Positions 51,223 to 62,065 of a stretch of DNA of 64,000 nt are shown in pieces. The position numbers and the translations under genes are program-made. The DNA is from Oxytricha trifallax (lineage: Eukaryota; Ciliophora; Spirotrichea; Sporadotrichida; Oxytrichidae). The stretch lies in assembly GCA_000711775.1 (NCBI GenBank), contig ARYC01002009.1, forward strand, positions 25,927 through 89,926, in the 5' to 3' direction. The notes below the pieces were generated by a model. It saw only the letters and a list, made by a program, of their open reading frames with translations, ran no database searches and was not told the DNA's origin. Positions within the stretch are counted from its first letter, which is position 1; each line of letters begins with the position of its first letter.

Positions 51223-53772
51223 ATGCCATCTAATGTGAGAGTGGCTGTTAGAATCAGACCTCTACTATAAAATGAAATTAACTCTGGGCATTAATAATCC
51301 CTTGTTGAAGCCAACCCTATCACTAATCAAATATCGTAGGTAACACTATTATTCTTATAGTTCGTCAATTTATATGAATTTTCTAACTTTATATCATGTA
51401 TCTTAGAATATTTTAATTTAAATTTTCCATTATTATAGTGTGAACTAAGACAGTTCAGATGATCCTTCGAAGTAACTAAGAAAAACCTTTAAATTTGATA
51501 AAATAATCGACTCCTAATATTCTTAAGAGGAGGTGTTTGATTAACTTCAAATAAAGCCATTAATTGGAAAAGTAATTGATGGGTTTCATGCCACTATTTT
51601 TGCATATGGTCAGACTGGCTCTGGTAAAACCTATACTATGGAGGGTTATAAGTATTATTACTTTTAATAATCTATAAATTTTGATAGATTTTCAAACATA
51701 AATTAAGTACGAAGATGCAAAGCAAAATGAGAGAGCTGGAAAACCGATAATATCAGAAAATTTAGATAACGGGATAACCATCCGTTCTATTAGAGAAGCT
51801 TTTAAATAAGCTGAAGAGCACAAGAAAGAGAGACATATCACAATTTCATGCTCATTTTTGCAAATTTATAATGAAAAAGTCTTTGATTTGCTAAATACTG
51901 GACATTTGAAGAAGGGTAACGCTTAATATTGAATAGTAATATACTTTATCTTTATAATTTTTTAATTTATTTAAACACATATCTATAAACATAATAATAG
52001 CAATAATCTCAAGGACTAAGAATAAGATGGAACAAGAATGAGCAGTTTTAAGTGGAGAATTTATATGTGTTTAAATGTGATAGTGCTGATCATGCTCTTG
52101 AACTATTTAACAAAGGAATCAAGAATAAGATTGTTGCCTCTCATAATCTCAATTAATCTTCTTCGAGATCTCATTGCATTTTCTCACTTAACTTTGATAT
52201 TGTAGACAATTACAAATAAAATCAATTCTTTTAATCTAAAATACAACTTTTATATTCGATTTAAATTTCTGAATGCATAAGTAGATAATGTCATCTAAAG
52301 CAAACTTCAGCTGGTAGATTTGGCTGGATCAGAACGTTAATCAGCAACTGGCACTCAAGGACTTGCTTAGAAAGAATCAATTGATATAAATAAGTCACTC
52401 TTCACCTTGAGAAAGGTTATTACTGGTTTAGCTGAATAGTCAATTGTATTTTTATTTGTACTTATTTAATTTGAATCCTCGAAAAGCAAGTAAAAGGCTG
52501 CATTGCAACACATTCCATACAGAGATTCAAAGTTAACTTGTCTCTTGAAGTAAAGTCTAGGTGGCAACTCCTATTGCCTCATGATCGCATGTCTCTCCCC
52601 CTCAGATAATTACATAGAGGAGAACATCTCAACTCTAAACTATGCCACAAAGGCAAGCTACATTTCAAATGAACCAGTTAAGAATGAAGACCCAAAAATG
52701 AAAATGATCAATGATTTAAAACAAAAAGTACTAACTTTACAAAGAGAGCTTTCTTAGGCAAATAATCACATTGAATTTTTGAGTAATTTGACTGGATAGC
52801 CTATACCTGAGGAAGTTAAGAGGCAGTAGAGCTAAAATAATTCAAGTTTTATGGGAGACTAAATAGACTAGCCAAGTTTGAATCAGAGCTCCTCAAAAAT
52901 TAATCAATCTTCAACTTAAAGTTCATATGATTAATCTCAACCTGCAAAGACGCAAGTAAAAACTGAAGTAATAACAAAGATTGTTTATAAAGACGCTCCT
53001 TAATAGAATCATGGGGCAGATGCTTTTAACAGACTAGATTAAGGAGTAAGAGATTTTAGAATTTTATTAGTATTTATAGTAATTGAGTCAGAGACTTATT
53101 GAAAGTGTAGCTATGGTCAAAGAATTAATGTCTTCAAATAAGACATTGCGTGAGACAGTAGATTAACTTTCAGAGCAGAACGATAAACATGAAAATGAGA
53201 TCTTCCATATTTAAATTGAAAACAGAGACTTGAGAGATAGAATCGAAATTTTGGAATCTGTTATAGGCTCAACTACTAAACAAAGCGATTTTGATCAATT
53301 AGACTGGAGAGAGCTCCTAATGGAGGCTGAAGAGACAAAAACCTCTACCAATTTAAAGCCAATTAAAACTAGCAATATTGCTATAAATGAAATGGCCACT
53401 GAGCTGATTGAAACAAAAAAGCAAAATAGATAGATGCAGGAGGAGATTGAGAGTCTACGCTAGTAACTTGAAGAGTCGTTTCAAAATCAGAACTAAATTA
53501 TGCAACAATAACAGTACCAACAGTAAATGATGTATTAGTCACAGTAGTAACAGCTGTAATAATAAATGTCAAAATAACAACAGATGATCAATACATATGG
53601 AGGAAGTGAATCTATGGCAAAAAGAAGCCAGTCTAATGGGTTTGGCAGGGTTAGTGGAAATTAAACCAGTAATAAATAGCCATAGAGCAAATAAGAAGCT
53701 TTAAAGATGCTTAATGAGATGATGAATAAAAGAGTTGCTTAAAAATAATTATCCTATAAGCAGAATCGTTGA
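51223..53772 (+). CDS. kinesin motor protein
   Basis: ATG 51223 opens the N-terminal motor: [19 protein letters not shown]-loop [16 protein letters not shown] near 51600, switch [15 protein letters not shown] and switch [19 protein letters not shown]. The motor ends in [19 protein letters not shown] and [13 protein letters not shown] coiled coil and Gln-rich tail follow, to TGA 53770-53772. GT-AG introns or IESs lie at about 51340-51437, 51650-51705, 51920-52010, 52210-52290 and 52440-52490. The catalytic motifs are intact, so an active microtubule motor is expected. Some motor segments resemble KIF12, but the subfamily is uncertain. Confidence 0.93.
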
Positions 53773-53931
53773 TGAAATTAAGCAAGAAAAGAAAAAATAA
53801 AAATATTATGGACATATTTCTGATTAGATTTTGTGAATTATTTATAAAATTAATCTTAACTTAATAAGCTCTTTTATATAGTATTCCAAATTATTTATAC
53901 TCATGTATTATATCATCTTAAAAATTTTGTC

Positions 53932-55620
53932 TCACTCTTCATTGACCTGAACCTGTTTCTTCTTTATACTCCAAATGCAGATGTCTCCTTGGTTTCCACC
54001 AGTAATTATGTACCTTCCATTAGGGCAAACTTTCATTATTTTAACTTCATCGTGAATGGTTTTAATCTCACTGGTATTTTGCTCATTTACCAAGTCAATC
54101 ATCTTAATGTTGTTATCTATTTGAAAATTTAGCTACAAAAATCAAGAACTTACCTTGTTAGAGGACTATGAAAAATGGAGAGTTTGGAGTGATACCTATT
54201 TACAAAGGCATTGACTAAAGCTCGATTCTTTTTATTACTTAATGAAGCTCAAAGTTTCTCATAAAAATGTAGTTGCACTTTTTAATGAAGCCCAGATAAA
54301 TTGTGAGATCTATGTTTGAGAAAATCCCTTCACAAAGATTCTGATCTTCAACTTCGTTATATACCATATTGCGTTTAGAGATTGAATAGTAATGGTCTAG
54401 AGTGTTACAACGCTTTGATTCAGTGAAGTTATTATCAACATAATCTAGGAGATTAAATGAGTCCATGAAGTTAAACTTAGGAGGGTTCTCTTCGTCAAAA
54501 ATTTCTTGCTAGAAAGAATTGAAATCTTTGCGATTATAGACTATGATCTTTCCGTTAGCTGTTCCAACAAGCCATTTATTGTATGGTTCCAAAATTGACA
54601 CATCGAAAGAGTTTATAGAAGTGTTTATAGAAGCAATTTGCTCAATTTTAATAGCTAGAGGATCCCATTACTGAACGAAAATTAGTACTATTTGGCCATG
54701 CTTTGAAGCTCCTAAAATATGATTACCACTTGGTAAAATCCTCATTGAAACCAAATAATCTGTGACACTCTTTTCTTGGTCTGAGTAAATCTAGCATCTT
54801 CCAAGGTTTTAAGATTTATTAACTTCAAAGAATCTAATGAATCCATCTGTGAAAGAAGTAACCATGTAAGGCTTAAATTAGTGCATTGCTATTGCTACAC
54901 ATTCCTCCTTAGGAACTATGAATTAAAGATGAAATTCACAATCAAACATATTCCAAAGTTTTATAATTCCATCTTTTCCTCCACTTGCAATCATGTAGTT
55001 CTAATCAAACTGATAGAACTCTTCTTGCTCTTAGTAAATCTAGAATTAAGAGGGAGGGATGTATTTGTAATCCATGCTATTAATTTGATAAACTTAGGTA
55101 ATTGTAATTTCAAAATGAATCATTAAGATAAAGTTTACTTTGGATTATGACAAGATTTTAGCTTTACAGTAGCCATCTCAGTCCAGCTCATAAGCCAGAT
55201 TGTACCTGCAGAGGATGAAATCATGCACTCATTACCAGACTCTTCATAACAAACACCTCTTGGAAAGCCATCTAAAGTCAGCTTAATTTCTTTATCTAAA
55301 AAGAATGACTGCGGGTCTCCTTTCCCAAAGTCTCCCATTCCTTGTGGCCAACAGTGAACTTCTGTGTCATTTAATCCCTCAATTATGATTCTAGTGTATG
55401 TAGTTATGAAATTCTTTATCGATGAGTCTATTGCTTTTACACTATAAAGGAATTAATTCGCTCTAGAGTCAAGTACCCACACATAGCCTGTATTTAGGCC
55501 AATCAGCAGATATGCTGAGATTTATTCAGGAGTTGGTACAACAAATTCTAAACTTGTGAATTAATCCTCTTTACTAGAAAATGGATCTTTCTTCTTTGGA
55601 ATATCGCCTTCTTAATATTG
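53932..55620 (-). CDS. C-terminal part of a scrambled WD40-repeat gene
   Basis: The minus-strand frame starts at the pointer CAATAT (55620-55615) and reads EGDIPKKKDPFSSKEDQ. WD-like blades follow: LLIGLNTGYVWVLDSRANQF, CYEESGNECMISSSAGTIWL, ILPSGNHILGASKHGQIVL, VCPNGRYIITGGNQGDICIW. The end is VQVNEE at TGA 53934-53932; a small intron is at about 54134-54154. The N-terminal part of the same propeller lies at 56714-57226 on the opposite strand. It is probably a ciliary (CFAP/EML-like) WD protein; the exact family is not decided. Confidence 0.8.
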
Positions 55621-56713
55621 TTAAAATACATTTGAAATGGGAAAATTGAAAATTAAAAATATAACTGTAAATATATATAATTACAACTGCCACTAATTAG
55701 AAACCATCTTAAATATAATTTGATTTTGATTATGACCAAATTTAATTATTAAAGTTTTATTAATAAATATAATTTTGTGTGCAAGTGTGCAAGTGTGCAA
55801 AAATATAATCATTAAACATGGGGTAGATTATCTGCACATTCTGATATATTTATTTATTTAAATATTAAAATAATTAGAAATGGCGTTCTAGTCAATGATC
55901 CTCTGCCTCTGTGTCTCTATTGCTGATTCTTTTTTCTGATTTTTCTCCAACATGCTTGTCATTTGAGCCTTCACTCCAAAGGCTTTCATCTTCTGATCTG
56001 TCGAGGATATAGTTTGCCAGCTGTTTCGCATCGAAAGGGAAAGCCAGCTTGCAAGATTTGCCCTCCACACTCGGTGTTACTGTGATACACCTCTTCTCGA
56101 AGCAATCCTTTTCCTCGGCAGTTATTCTGTTCCATGGGAGCTCGTTAGTCGTAATGATTGTGAAACAGTCCTAGTATAGCACCGAGGTTTCTCCGAAATT
56201 CACATCAACTGCGTATCCCCTGCCCTCTAGTAGTTTCTTCATTGCTGGAATGTTATGTTTGTTGAAGAATCTCTCAATGTTCATCTCGTCGATCAGCAGT
56301 ACTTGCGGCTCTTTATCAAGGGATCTTCCCTCAACATGGAAACGGGTTGGTCCAGGAATCAACTCATCGCAGATGAAAATACTGTCTATCATTTTGAGGA
56401 TGGTGCTCTTGCCAATGCCCGCGGTTCCATACTGTCCGGTATGCCATTTCTAATTATTTTAATATTTAAATAAATAAATATATCAGAATGTGCAGATAAT
56501 CTACCCCATGTTTAATGATTATATTTTTGCACACTTGCACACTTGCACACAAAATTATATTTATTAATAAAACTTTAATAATTAAATTTGGTCATAATCA
56601 AAATCAAATTATATTTAAGATGGTTTCTAATTAGTGGCAGTTGTAATTATATATATTTACAGTTATATTTTTAATTTTCAATTTTCCCATTTCAAATGTA
56701 TTTTAACAATATT
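55614..56713. mobile_element. palindromic element with 270-bp arms carrying an SF3-helicase fragment
   Basis: Arms 55614-55883 and 56444-56713 are near-perfect inverted repeats, beginning AATATTGTTAAAATACATTT. They include a CAAGTGTG tandem and TGGGGTAGATTATCTGCACA. The central 560 bp are GC-rich and coding, unlike the arms. The outer ends coincide with the pointer motif CAATAT of the surrounding inverted WD40 gene, so the element lies exactly at the inversion junction. No transposase is present. Confidence 0.88.
55892..56449 (-). CDS. superfamily 3 helicase-like domain fragment, GC-rich
   Basis: One minus-strand frame fills the space between the arms with no start codon and ends at TGA 55894-55892. 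It shows Walker A GTAGIGKST, Walker B VLLIDEMN about 50 residues later, then a motif-C-like FTIITTNELPW. These are arranged as in SF3 helicases of small DNA virus replication proteins. One TAG is read through as Gln, so the ORF fits the ciliate code, yet codon choice is GC-rich. Only about 185 codons remain, so it is a captured domain. AAA+ ATPases of other kinds are an alternative. Confidence 0.65.
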
Positions 56714-57226
56714 GCAAACTAAGTCGTTTTTATTAATTAATAATAACCCGCTATAAAATTATCATTTAAAGAAGGAAACGATAAAATATATTCACTTAAG
56801 CTATCGCCAAGCGGCAGGCTTCTCTTAGCATTCTCTAAGTATGGTAATATTGATGGTTTCCCTTGCATTTTTATCTGGGATGCAGCCACATTGAAAAAAC
56901 TAAATTAAATTGCAATTAACGATTCAGAAATAATTTCTGTAGAATTCTCAGTTCATTCAAATATGCTCTTAGTTATTTCAAGATCACAGAACAATAACTC
57001 TTTTGATAATGAAAAAATTAGCCAAAAACAATCAGATATAGTATCTACAATAAGTGTGTGGGATTTCCTTGAGGGTCATAAGGATATTCTTTGTAAAAGT
57101 TAACTGCCAATGAATGTGCTAGATGGCAGATGGAATTACTACCTACCTGAATCCAATGAATTTGTTACTATTAGTGAAAGGAAGTATCATTACTGGAAGA
57201 TATCAAATACTCTTAGTTTGCAATAT
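56714..57226 (+). CDS. upstream part of the scrambled WD40-repeat gene (inverted)
   Basis: The plus-strand frame reads NQVVFINQQQPAIKLSF, SLKLSPSGRLLLAFSKYG, CIFIWDAATLKKLNQIA, STISVWDFLEGHKDIL and YHYWKISNTLSLQY. It ends at CAATAT 57221-57226 and runs into TGA soon after. Joining CAATAT here to CAATAT at 55620-55615 on the minus strand continues the frame as LSLQYQEGDIPKKK. The true N-terminus is not in this segment and must be elsewhere. Confidence 0.8.
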
Positions 57227-57239
57227 ATTTGAGAAAAAA

Positions 57240-57660
57240 ACTCACTAATGAAATTAATTAAATATAAATATTAGTAAAAAGTTAAATAAACATTTCAATT
57301 AAAATATTTTTCTTTGAACCTTGGAGACATTAAATCGAGATTTTTTTGAAAAATTTAATTTAAATTTTGATTTAAAAAATGGAATAGATATCAACAATAA
57401 AAATATTTTAAATTGAAATTATAGATTGAATGATTATGAAAATTAAAATTAATTTGATAACATATGTTGGTTATTTATATAAACATGCTTTTTAATAAGT
57501 CTAGATTAATTAAAGTTTAACCAATATTAATTAAAGAGTTAGGTAGAAAAATTATGTACTTTATTAAATATCTTGTGAATTTTAATTAGTAAATAAGTTT
57601 TTAGATCATTAATGGAAGACATATAATACAATTAAAAATATATTTAGAATATTATTTTTT
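57240..57660. other. AT-rich intergenic spacer
   Basis: No coding or repeat structure recognised between the WD40 segment and the Rab gene. Confidence 0.5.
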
Positions 57661-57698
57661 TATATTTAGACAAAAGGCCAAAGAAAAATAAAATAGTT

Positions 57699-60600
57699 AT
57701 GATAAATGCAGTTCTCCTGGGAGATCCTAGAGTTGGCAAAACTTCTCTAATACAAAGACACGTAGACAAGAAATCATTTTAATTTCATTAAATTGTTAAA
57801 ATATATGGCACTAATTCTTAATGAGTGTTTTTATGATCCATTAATTATTATAAATACAATAATGATATAGTATAATAAAAGATATATGACGATCGTCAGA
57901 ATTCTACAGTTGATAGTTCCTTTAAATAATCTAGTGGAGTAGTTAGAGATATCGATTATAACATTAGGGCGGTACCTGTTTCACACCACACTTTTTATAT
58001 TTAATATTTATTCAAAAGAGTCACAGACCTGGTCAAATTTGGATTAAAAGTCACTAATAAAGTAATAAAAATAATATTTGGGAACTCTTAAGATGAGTAA
58101 AGACAAAAATAAAGATACTATTATCATAAAATTCATGTAGTTTCCACTTGGATTTTAAAGTAAAAAAAAGTCATTTTTTGGGGGAAAAATTTACAAATAT
58201 AATAATTTCTTAATTGTATATCTTAATATGCTTTCTATTGAGGGTTAAATTTGATAAAAACATGTAAAGATATAGCTATTAAACTTTATTTTACATGTTT
58301 TTTATCAAATTTAACCCTCAATAGAAAGCATATTAAGATAAAAGAATTAAAGATTTGGGAGAAATGAAAAATAAATGTACCAATAACCAATTATATGAAA
58401 TTAATTTAATTACAATATTCTCTCACTAATTAAACTACTAATCAATCTCTTCAATGACGGCTTTCAATGACTACTGATGCACTTGGGAGTACTTGCCTCG
58501 TCTGATCTCCTCTGCCTACGGCTTGATGTTCGCGGTGTACCAGGCAAGGAGCTTGTCCGCCTCCAGGGTCTCGCACTGCTTCACGAGGAGGGTGAGGATC
58601 TTCTCTGGGAGCAGGGGACACTTGGCGAAGATCTTCCTGAGGAATGTGTGCAGCTGGTCTTCGGAGTTCTACTACATAAGTTGCAGCCGGTCCTGTATCT
58701 CAAGGACCTTTGACTGGGGGGTGAGCTTCTTGTAGGCGCCGAGGTTGCTCTTCTTCAAAGATTGCTCGATGTCCTGCTTGAAGTGTTGGAGATCTGAGCG
58801 TGCTCCAGTTACCACCTGCCAGTGCCATGCCATGAGTGCCTCAGCCTCGTGAGCTGCGGGCGCCCCTGTTCTTTTCATGACTTCGTGGACTCTGGGCAGC
58901 TCTGGAAATGACGCGAGGTGATGTCTGTACTCGTGAATTAGAGCTAGCTGATCTCTGACTTGGAGGAGGGACTGCATGATCTTGGCCTCTTCCTGGGAGC
59001 TGGTGGTCTTGTCATCCTGAGAATGTTTTTATCTCTGTAGGGTTTGGTGCCATGTTTTGTCTAATTAAATTCAAATGTTAAAACTAATATATTACAGAGA
59101 GTCGTTAATTTAGTTTAATTAAGCGGTATTAATTTAATAGATCTGATCAAAAATACTTACCTCTAATTTTCAACATATGATTTTTTGGCAAACAGTATTG
59201 CAAACGATGACAAAAAAGAATTTTTCTCTTGAGGGGGTGGCAGGGGCACCACGCGATTCTCCACATTTCATTTTACGAAAATGGAATGTCCGACTCAGAC
59301 ATCTATCACAGGGGCCGAGATAAGTTGAGATCATTATTGGGGTAGAAATGTTGGGCTGAATTATGGAAATCTTGAATACCATATCAACTTGGAAAGTTTT
59401 AATCAGACATTCCTCAAGCTCAAGTGGTCCAGGGCCGCGACCAGGGTCCTCTGGAACTCGTGCTGAAGCCAGTGCCTGTCCATCTGCGAGATTAGGAGGA
59501 GCAGGTGTGCGATGTACTCGTGCAGTTGCTTCCTATAGGGGTTACGATAAGTGAGCTTGCTTAGGAGCGTTGGCGGATCCTGCTCTAAGCTAGAAATTCC
59601 TCTGCATAGCAGTGTATTTGCCTTGACGGATTCTCATCTAATATTATAGTATATCAATTACCCAATGAGTCTTACTTGTTGTCTGTAGGAGGAATCCTGA
59701 GTGCCTTCAATATCTGCTAATGTGGTAGGATCAGATGTAGCTACAGTGTTGTGGCCAGTGTTAGCCCAGATGTTCATGACGAATGCAGCAAGGATATTGA
59801 CTTAAACCTTCAAATGCTGTTGATGAAGTTGTTAGTTGGATAATCGAATGATCCAGTTGAACCATAGCTGAACACAAAAATGATGCTCTCGTCAATAAGT
59901 GCTTCAACATCGGCTTGAGGGAAGGTTGTGGTGTCTTCATAGAGGACGGCACTAATCTTGCTGAAAGTCATAGCAACATATGAAGTCTAAGAAACATCTC
60001 CTACAGTTTGGTCTGAGAATCTCAAGTGGTCGAGGACCAGAGTGTCCGTTAAGCCGCCTAGATTAACGACCCAGTAATGGGTGCCCAGGTAGGGGATCTC
60101 CACATCCTCCACCAGGCTTAGCTGAGGGCGTCGTCTCCAACTGATCTCTCATAGTATGAATGGGGCTCACATCTGAGATGGTTTTAGTGGTTGCAGTTGT
60201 CATCATCTACCTTTAGGTTTCCATAGGGCCCCCACCTCTGACCTCGGGAGTGTCTGCCCTATTAGGTAGTGTCGTTCTCGATCGCAAGGTCTGATCCATC
60301 GTTTCATCGTTGCCCCTTTCGCACATGTAGGTGCCTTCTTTTGGAAATGTGAGCTTTCTAACGGCCGCCCTCATCTCAATGCTGTGCTCGACGATCTCCC
60401 TGTGGTGGGTGGTGACATTGTCGCCGAAGATGATGGCCACCACGTCGTGAATCTCCTTCTTTGATCTCTTACTAACGGTCATGTTGTCCAGGAGGCAGCG
60501 CAGCCTGGCCTCGAAGATGGCGGCGTCCAGGGTATGAGAGGGCGCGAAGTACGCCTGAATCTTGGGAGAAAGCTACTGCATGTCCAGCTCGACGTCTAGG

Positions 60601-62065
60601 ATGAGAGGAAAGGTATTATGTCATTAGACACTCTGTTATCAGGGCTCAGTTGCTCCGGTGGGATAGGGTGTTAATATAATAATTAGTAAGGATATAAAAA
60701 ATAAAACTTAATCAGATCACGAATAAAAGTTGGTAGATTTTTAATTTTAAGACCACCCTAATATATATATATATATATATATATATTAGTACTAATGTAA
60801 TTAAACGAAAAGCTACCAAATTCTTATAATAATAAAAATACTAAATTAATTTAATTTGAATTTAAAATAAGCAATCTCCTTATTCCCATTGATTTCATAC
60901 TTTTATACAATTAAGAAATTATTATATTTGTAAATTTTTCCCCCAAATAATGACTTTTTTTTACTTTAAAATCCAAGTGGAAACTACATGAATTTTATGA
61001 TAATAGTATCTTTATTTTTGTCTTTACTCATCTTAAGAGTTCCAAATATTATTTTTATTACTTTATTAGTGACTTTTAATCCAAATTTGACCAGGTCTGT
61101 GACTCTTTTGAATAAATATTAAATATAAAAAGTGTGGTGGTGAGACAGGTACCCCCCTAACATTAAATTTTGGGATACTGCAGGCTAAGAGAGATATAGG
61201 CAACTTATTACATAAATATAATAAAATTAGAATCTTTTTAAAAAAATAAATGAAATTGATTCAAAGAGACTATAATACAATGATATTCAGTTTATTTAAT
61301 TGTGAAACATTATTGCATAATGTTATTCAATGTAATTATGGTCTATGGTGTTTATAAAAAATTGTTAATTTAAAACAAATTTGCATTTTTAATTTATTAA
61401 TAAAAATCTCAATATAATCATAAAATTTTGACTACTTTATTTTATCAAAATTATTTTAATATTTTATTATGAGTTTAACTTTCAAAACTAATATAAATTG
61501 AGAATATAGTAGTTTTTGCAAGGAATAAAAACTGCATAGTATTTGTATTTGATCTTACTGATTTGTCATCATTCTTAATAATTGAGAGCCATTTCATAAA
61601 AATGATTAGAATGCTCTATGGGAAACTGGATATGCCTTTATTCTTAGTAGGAAATAAATGCGATATGTCGACGAGATAAGTTCAATATTGATGAAATAGG
61701 TAGAAAAAATAAAAATATAATTTAAAAATAACTTTGAAAGTTGATTTATTAAATGAATTCATTTTAAAATGCTGAAATGAGGGATTTTTTATAAAATAAT
61801 TAATTTATTTAATAATTTTTATAATTATTTAATTTTTTCACAAATTTTGATCATATTAAAATTATTTATTCATTAATCGTATTGACTTTTAATATCTAAT
61901 ATAAAAATATACTCTCTTTAATATCAAATTAATTAATCTTATAAATTCTTATTATAATTATATTAATTTAATCTATTTTTATTTATTTGCAGTAAGAAGA
62001 CATCTAAAAACTTGTCGAAAAATACAACTTAATATATTTTGAGACATCTTGCAAAGAAAACATTA
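57699..62065 (+). CDS. Rab/Ras-type small GTPase, interrupted by IESs and a transposon
   Basis: ATG 57699 gives MINAVLLGDPRVGKTSLIQR (G1 P-loop). After a resolved IES the frame reads IYDDRQNSTVD and DIDYNIKFWDTAGQERYRQL (G3), interrupted exactly there by a 3.2-kb element. G4 FLVGNKCDM is near 61660 and G5 ETSCKEN near 62050. All GTP-binding motifs are present, as expected for a vesicle-traffic switch. The membrane-anchoring C-terminal Cys was not found, and no stop is certain, so the last segment may be missing or further away. The join between 61210 and 61520 is unresolved. Confidence 0.88.
57808..57888. other. 81-bp IES with pointer ATATATG
   Basis: ATATATG occurs at 57801-57807 and 57882-57888. 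Deleting 57808-57888 gives SFQFHQIVKIYDDRQNSTVD in the Rab frame. Without deletion, a TGA appears soon after 57820. Confidence 0.72.
58219..58340. repeat. 122-bp hairpin (mini-palindrome) inside the 3.2-kb element
   Basis: Arms 58219-58267 and 58288-58340 are near-perfect inverted repeats (TATCTTAATATGCTTTCTAT and its complement) around a loop of about 20 bp. It lies just inside the left terminal repeat and has no counterpart on the right side, so it is probably a separate small insertion. Confidence 0.8.
58423..59035 (-). CDS. element-encoded helical protein, GC-rich, unknown
   Basis: The minus-strand frame of about 200 codons ends at TGA 58425-58423. Predicted mostly alpha-helical: LLQVRDQLALIHEYRHHLA, AHEAEALMAWHWQVV, ILTLLVKQCETLEADKL. 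Strong preference for G/C at third positions contrasts with host genes, yet in-frame TAG/TAA codons must be read as Gln. The start is unclear: an internal ATG at 58977 is possible, but the open frame extends upstream to about 59035. No family recognised. Confidence 0.6.
59403..59600 (-). CDS. element-encoded short helical ORF fragment
   Basis: The minus-strand frame reads RKQLHEYIAHLLLLISQMDR and LQHEFQRTLVAALDHL before TGA 59405-59403. GC-rich third positions support real coding ancestry. No start codon is seen in frame, so it is probably a fragment of a larger gene. Function unknown. Confidence 0.45.
   Translation of the reverse strand, partial: GISSLEQDPPTLLSKLTYRNPYRKQLHEYIAHLLLLISQMDRHWLQHEFQRTLVAALDHLSLRNV
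59660..60125 (-). pseudogene. element-encoded protein fragment, frame-shifted
   Basis: The minus-strand frame starts near VEIPYLGTHYWVVNLGGLTD and runs to FDYPTNNFINSI, with TGA at 59812-59810. Immediately after, another frame continues as VQVNILAAFVMNIWANTGHN and reaches a GTAAGA donor-like site. The two look like one protein broken by a small indel. Composition (beta-rich, Gly/Thr/Asn) would suit a structural or capsid-like protein, but this is a guess; no family is recognised. Confidence 0.45.
60100..60632 (-). CDS. element-encoded GC-rich ORF, unknown
   Basis: The minus-strand frame from about 60632 reads FPLILDVELDM, AAIFEARLRCLLDNM, SKKEIHDVVAIIFGDNV and HHREIVEHSIEMRAAVRKL. It then becomes Thr/Pro-rich and seems to shift frame near 60110, into the fragment listed before. 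One in-frame TAG follows DM (as Gln). It has strong GC-rich codon use. No catalytic motif is recognised. Confidence 0.5.
60761..60786. repeat. TA dinucleotide microsatellite
   Basis: Uninterrupted AT/TA run near the inner edge of the right terminal repeat of the 3.2-kb element. Confidence 0.9.
61681..61996. other. 316-bp IES with pointer TAAG
   Basis: TAAG occurs at 61677-61680 and 61993-61996. Joining there gives NKCDMSTRQEDIQKLVEKYN in the Rab frame, the expected spacing between G4 and G5. A long intron ending in TTTGCAG at 61992 is an alternative that would also keep frame. Confidence 0.6.

Larger units (their letters stand above)
57966..61158. mobile_element. 3.2-kb TIR transposon with GC-rich cargo inside the Rab gene
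   Basis: Terminal inverted repeats of about 250 bp start AGGGCGGTACCTGTTTCACA at 57966 and AGGGGGGTACCTGTCTCACC in reverse from 61158. AACATT duplicates flank it (57960-57965, 61159-61164). Removing the element and one AACATT restores DYNIKFWDTAGQERYR exactly. The interior (58423-60632) is GC-rich and carries minus-strand ORFs with no recognised transposase. A small hairpin element (58219-58340) sits beside the left arm. Confidence 0.92.

Noticed and set aside
58477-58735. Plus-strand ORFs opposite the GC-rich cargo
   Set aside because: They are antisense shadows of the minus-strand ORF, which has the consistent third-position bias.
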